Assembly (NCBI RefSeq): GCF_020283565.1
Contig: NC_060061.1
Coordinates: forward strand, 32,091,362 to 32,155,361
Source of the DNA: Trifolium pratense
Taxonomy: Eukaryota > Streptophyta > Magnoliopsida > Fabales > Fabaceae
Reading direction: 5' to 3'
DNA length: 64,000 nucleotides
Shown here in pieces: positions 60,225-64,000 of this stretch (positions are counted from its first letter, which is position 1; the number at the start of each line of letters is the position of its first letter). A model generated the notes under the pieces. It had not been told where the DNA came from. It made no database searches and saw only the letters and a program-made list of their open reading frames with translations. The position numbers and the translations under genes are program-made.

Positions 60225-61134
60225 TTTAACTAGTGTTTCGGAAACATTGTTTAGCATTTTGGCAAAAAAAATTACTTTTATCTCTTTAACATATGCTTTT
60301 AAGATAAATGTTAATATTTTTCAAAATTATTTTATCGTAAATTTAATCTCGAAATTTATCAAGTGATTCATCTTTTAGTAGAGTTGTATAATTACCACTT
60401 AAAAGAAAGAAAGAAAAAAAAAAACTACTACTAATCAATGCACGGATACTTTTTATAACAAACAATCATAATTTCTACGAAGTACAGCGTCAATTACAAC
60501 CGAATCAGCTAACAATTAGTGGTTTAATTTTTTTCTTGTTAAGCTTTGGCCTTCTTTGAAATAAATAAAAAAATATATATATTAAAAGTTATTCGAGTAA
60601 TTTAATGGACGTTAATTTTTGAACAGGTAGGGAGGCAAATCAAGGTTGACAGAGATTTGAACTGAGAAAATCGAAATAAACGACAATTTCTCACCGCAAC
60701 CAAATGCATAACACGCGTGCATTTGGGGTTTCTAGATCCACACATACTCCTATACTAAACAATTTAGGATTTGAAAACACTAATACAAACATGTTCCTCT
60801 ATCAATTTTGTAGCATAAATTTCAAACGATAACTTTAGTCAACAAAAAAAAAACTTGTCCACCTTTCATAATTTACTAATGCATGCCCCTCAATCTCTAC
60901 AAAACATATGTATAAAGAGTAAGACAAGCCTAACCACTTCCCTAATTATAATTTTTTAATGGCATAGATCTCACTATTCATGTTCTCTTTGTCCTTATTG
61001 TGTAGAGTACGCGCTTTGACGAACAGGACAAGGTTTCCATGTTCATTTATTTTGGTTACTTTATATCTACCAATTTTTTTTAACTTTAATTATGATTAAT
61101 AATATTAGATTGCCTTTTTGTAAAAAAATAATAA
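60225..61134. other. intergenic sequence
   Basis: AT-rich; no gene or RNA that I can support. Confidence 0.5.
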
Positions 61135-61136
61135 TA

Positions 61137-61407
61137 CTCCCTCCGTCCCATTTTAAATGACATATTTGACCATTTCACACACTTTAATAAAAATGCATGA
61201 ATAAATGAGAGAGTTGTATAATTATCAAATTGTCCTTACCTTTTTCATTACTAGTAATGATGATTAAATTGGTTGAGTATGCCACACATAAACAGGGGCC
61301 CAAATAAAGGGTAAAATTAGAAAAAATGGCTTTGAAAGTTGTATAGGTCACTTATTTTGTGTCAAATCAAAGTCAAAAAAATGTCATTTAAAATGGGACG
61401 AAGGAAG
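61137..61407. mobile_element. Stowaway-type MITE, 271 bp
   Basis: The ends CTCCCTCCGTCCCATTTTAAATGACAT and ATGTCATTTAAAATGGGACGAAGGAAG are inverted repeats, with TA on both sides (61135-61136, 61408-61409). A host phrase TAATATTAGATTGCCTTTT lies on both sides, near 61100 and 61408. Confidence 0.9.
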
Positions 61408-61409
61408 TA

Positions 61410-62535
61410 ATATTAGATTGCCTTTTGTAGTGGTACCTGAGTGTCCCACATCTATGGTGTTAAGCAGTCGGCCCTCTGATTCTTGGGGGCTAAGAAAAAA
61501 AGAAAAGAATAGTAGATTTTTGTAATTTAAAGTTTTATTTATACTATATATGTAAGTTATAAAACATATTTAATAGCTTAATATCGATAGCAAATTAGCA
61601 ATTGAGAATAATCACTACAAATTTGCTTAAAAACTGTTAGAATAGAAAGTTTTTTAAGTAGTTGGAGGTATTTTGTTGTTATTGATTAAAATAAGAGTAT
61701 ATTTTTTATGCAAGAATAAGAATATTTTGTATATTTTAACGTTAAAAAAAGAATATTTTGTATATTTGTTATACCGGTGACCTTTTTTTTTAATGTTATT
61801 TACAAGTTAAATGAAAATTATTATTTACAATTTTTTTGTGTTTTATTGTTAAACAATTCATTTTTAATTCTGGCACCGGACCTTCAAATAGTCGGGATTG
61901 CCGTATGTGCGTTTGTGTTGTGATATGGAGGATCAAAGAAGGTGGATACCGCCATAACAAAAGCTACATGTATTTTCTTGATGCATTCTACTTAAATTTT
62001 TCTGCAACATTGAGTGGTTTTGAAAGATATTGATGCTGATGTTTTGTGGGCAATAAATCGATCTTGATGTTTTGCGGTTGTTATTAACTAAACTTCCAAC
62101 TCGTAGGACTTTGGCTAGTAAGGGTATCTTAGTTAATCCTCATTAATTGTGTTGTGCTTTTTGTTTTTTAACCGGAAACTTTCGAAGTAAAGTGTGGATG
62201 AACATTTTTAATTGGTTGCATGTGGGAGTATTTGACAGAACAATGAAATGTAAATATAGCATTGGAATTGGAATAATAAACTTATCATAAGTTTAATATC
62301 TCTGTAAAAAAAAAAAATCATAAGTTTAATATCAAAGTCCAAATATAATTTTAATCAAATTCTATTTAACAAAAATGTTATTTTATACAAAAAGTTAATA
62401 TCAGACACCATATATTATACAATTTTGATCAAATCTACGCTTGAATGCAAAGCTAGTATGGCAGCCTTTTGGGCAGAAAAGAAGCCACCACCAAATAAAA
62501 AAAGAGTAAGAAAGAAGTAGAATGGAACATTATAA
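61410..62535. other. intergenic sequence
   Basis: AT-rich with poly-A runs and no convincing coding exon. The short open frames here lack any family motif. Confidence 0.5.
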
Positions 62536-62536
62536 A

Positions 62537-62717
62537 GGAAAATGCTAACTGGTACCATGAGACACTGGTTAAGGTAACTAAAGATAATAATATTATCTTG
62601 AAACTTGTGAAGTCAACATTTTAAAAGTTTAAATTTTTGTTTTTTCAATGCAATTTTTTTCTTTCTTTCCCTTTTTAGTTCCTTAACTAGTGTCATGAGG
62701 CACTAGTTAGCATTACC
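62537..62717. mobile_element. MITE with about 44-bp inverted repeats, 181 bp
   Basis: The left end AATGCTAACTGGTACCATGAG... and the right end ...CTCATGAC-type reverse complement (AATGCTAACTAGTGCCTCAT) match over about 44 bp, including GTTAAGG. The style (AATGCTAA..GTGCC) resembles the MITE at 32789-32973. I did not find a convincing 9-bp duplication; only TAAA is shared on both sides. Confidence 0.65.
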
Positions 62718-63204
62718 CTAAAGTGAATTGATTGGAGTACATATACTTGGGCAGGAAAGATGGGCAAATCGTAAAGCTAACACTCTTGATAGGCATCACT
62801 GCCCTTACAAGTTACAATCTATGTCATGTGCAAAGTGCAAACGAATTTCCATCACATGCCACAAAGTGAAAAAGCGACAAATTAAAAGATGGGTTAGGAT
62901 GAGTTAGGAAGAGGTGGCATCGTTCACAACATATTTTGGTCCATCCAAGCCATTCCATTAATTTCACGATAGATTACAACACAAGCAAAATGTGGTGATT
63001 TACCAGCATTGCACTTCATATAGATTTTGATGTTACCAACTATAGAATAAACTCTCACATGACAAGGAAAAAAAAAGTGAATGATACAAACACTTAATGG
63101 TGTTACAGCTCGCAAATGTTCTTACAACAGATCAAGATGATCAACTTACCGATGAAGAAAACCAATAAAGAAACACAAGGCAACATTGAAGTTAACAAAA
63201 TACA

Positions 63205-64000
63205 TCAGTTAGACCAGACATGAACTAGACCGTGTCTATTGCCCGTATAGATTTCATTGCGATCTTCATCGTAGAAGAGAGCAGTAATGTCTTCCAAGGC
63301 TTCGGCAACTGTGCTTCTCATTTTGGAGACATGCTTTCGCTTTCTTGAATTACAACTTCCGCCTGAAGAACTGTCACAGCAACTGCACTTGTCATCCATT
63401 GGAGAACTATTGCTTGCTCTTATTTTGGCAAGACACTTACCAGATAAAATGTTGCTGACATTGATGGAACCCGCTGCATAAAGATAAAGAGCCTGTTAGT
63501 AACACACTTTTGAAGATAGGTGCTCTATACAGCAAAAGATATACATAATACATCAATCTCACGACACATTGCAAACTATTTAACTATTGTGATTTGCTAT
63601 TCTGTTTTATGTTTGAACAAATCAAAACCTGAAAAAATTAGCCTAGAGTCAGCTCAGCTTGGGTAAACTTTTCGATAAATACTCATTGGGTTTTTGCAAC
63701 TTGATGAATCTTCTAAGTAATCCTACAATGATTATGAATCTTCTAATCACTTAATAACTTATTGAGTTTTTGCAACTTGATGTTTTCAAAAACTCGTCTC
63801 TTTCTTCATAACCAGCTGTAAACTTATTTTTTAATTAAAAATCTCACATGCCAGAAGCTAATCCAAAATGGACCTAAGTTACAATTTTCGAAAAATATAT
63901 GCCCCGTCCATTGTCTCACAATTATAAAAGGACAGAAAAGGAATAAAATAGGGAACGTACCATTTCCTTCGGTTAGTGAATCATCAGAATCAGCTTTGCA
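63205..64000 (-). CDS. last two exons of a probable WD40-repeat protein, partial
   Basis: Exon 63961-64000 runs off the window edge and ends at a GT donor (GTACGTTCC). The final exon 63205-63473 joins it in phase and ends with TGA at 63205-63207. The C-terminal 100 residues contain AGSINVSNILSGKCLAKI, then a Cys/Ser-rich insert (CSCCDSSSGGSC) with a basic SRKRKHVSK stretch. They finish with ALEDITALFYDEDRNEIYTGN and GLVHVWSN, the Asp..Gly..His..Val-Trp pattern of a WD40 blade. WD40 proteins are scaffolds; I cannot name this one from its tail. There is no visible damage. Confidence 0.7.

Noticed and set aside
61836..62033. 65-codon open frame in the right intergenic region
   Set aside because: No motif, no flanking splice signals and ordinary intergenic composition.

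Overview
This is nuclear DNA of a dicot plant, most likely a papilionoid legume. The reasons are genes with many introns, AT-rich intergenic sequence, plant-specific families (a CIP7-like protein, B3 domains, an NLR fragment, a Sirevirus) and MITE and SINE types that I associate with legumes. The species call is inference.

Host genes: (i) a complete SET/MYND/TPR protein gene on the + strand (33994-41942, 15 coding exons, 787 aa by my splicing); (ii) a complete COP1-interacting-protein-7-like gene on the - strand (54291-59003, 8 exons, 1053 aa); (iii) the last two exons of an apparent WD40-type gene on the - strand running off the right edge (63205-64000).

The left half (about 1.5-32.8 kb) reads as one large Helitron wreck. 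It holds an RPA70-like single-strand-binding gene, a Rep/helicase gene with an HUH motif (helicase end missing), a structurally intact B3-like gene, and a classic Helitron 3' end (GC-rich hairpin plus CTAG before T at 32772). Three elements sit inside it with clean target duplications: a Sirevirus Ty1/copia deletion derivative (3059-10620, TSD GTCTA) in an RPA intron; a non-coding LTR retrotransposon (16029-23927, TSD CATGT) in a RepHel exon; and a CACTA transposon (25430-30412, TSD ATA) in the next RepHel exon. The CACTA carries a captured NLR fragment and a Ulp1-type protease segment whose catalytic Cys position is Tyr.

The right half holds the host genes plus a Ty3/gypsy chromovirus-like element (42569-47945, TSD TCTAT) just downstream of the SET gene, a Ty1/copia element with identical LTRs (49178-53863, TSD TGCCT) downstream of CIP7, and several MITEs and one SINE (Mutator, Harbinger and Stowaway types). 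All four LTR elements look young, with 0-4 LTR differences by eye. The three that carry coding sequence are each interrupted by an in-frame stop in an otherwise open gag-pol frame.
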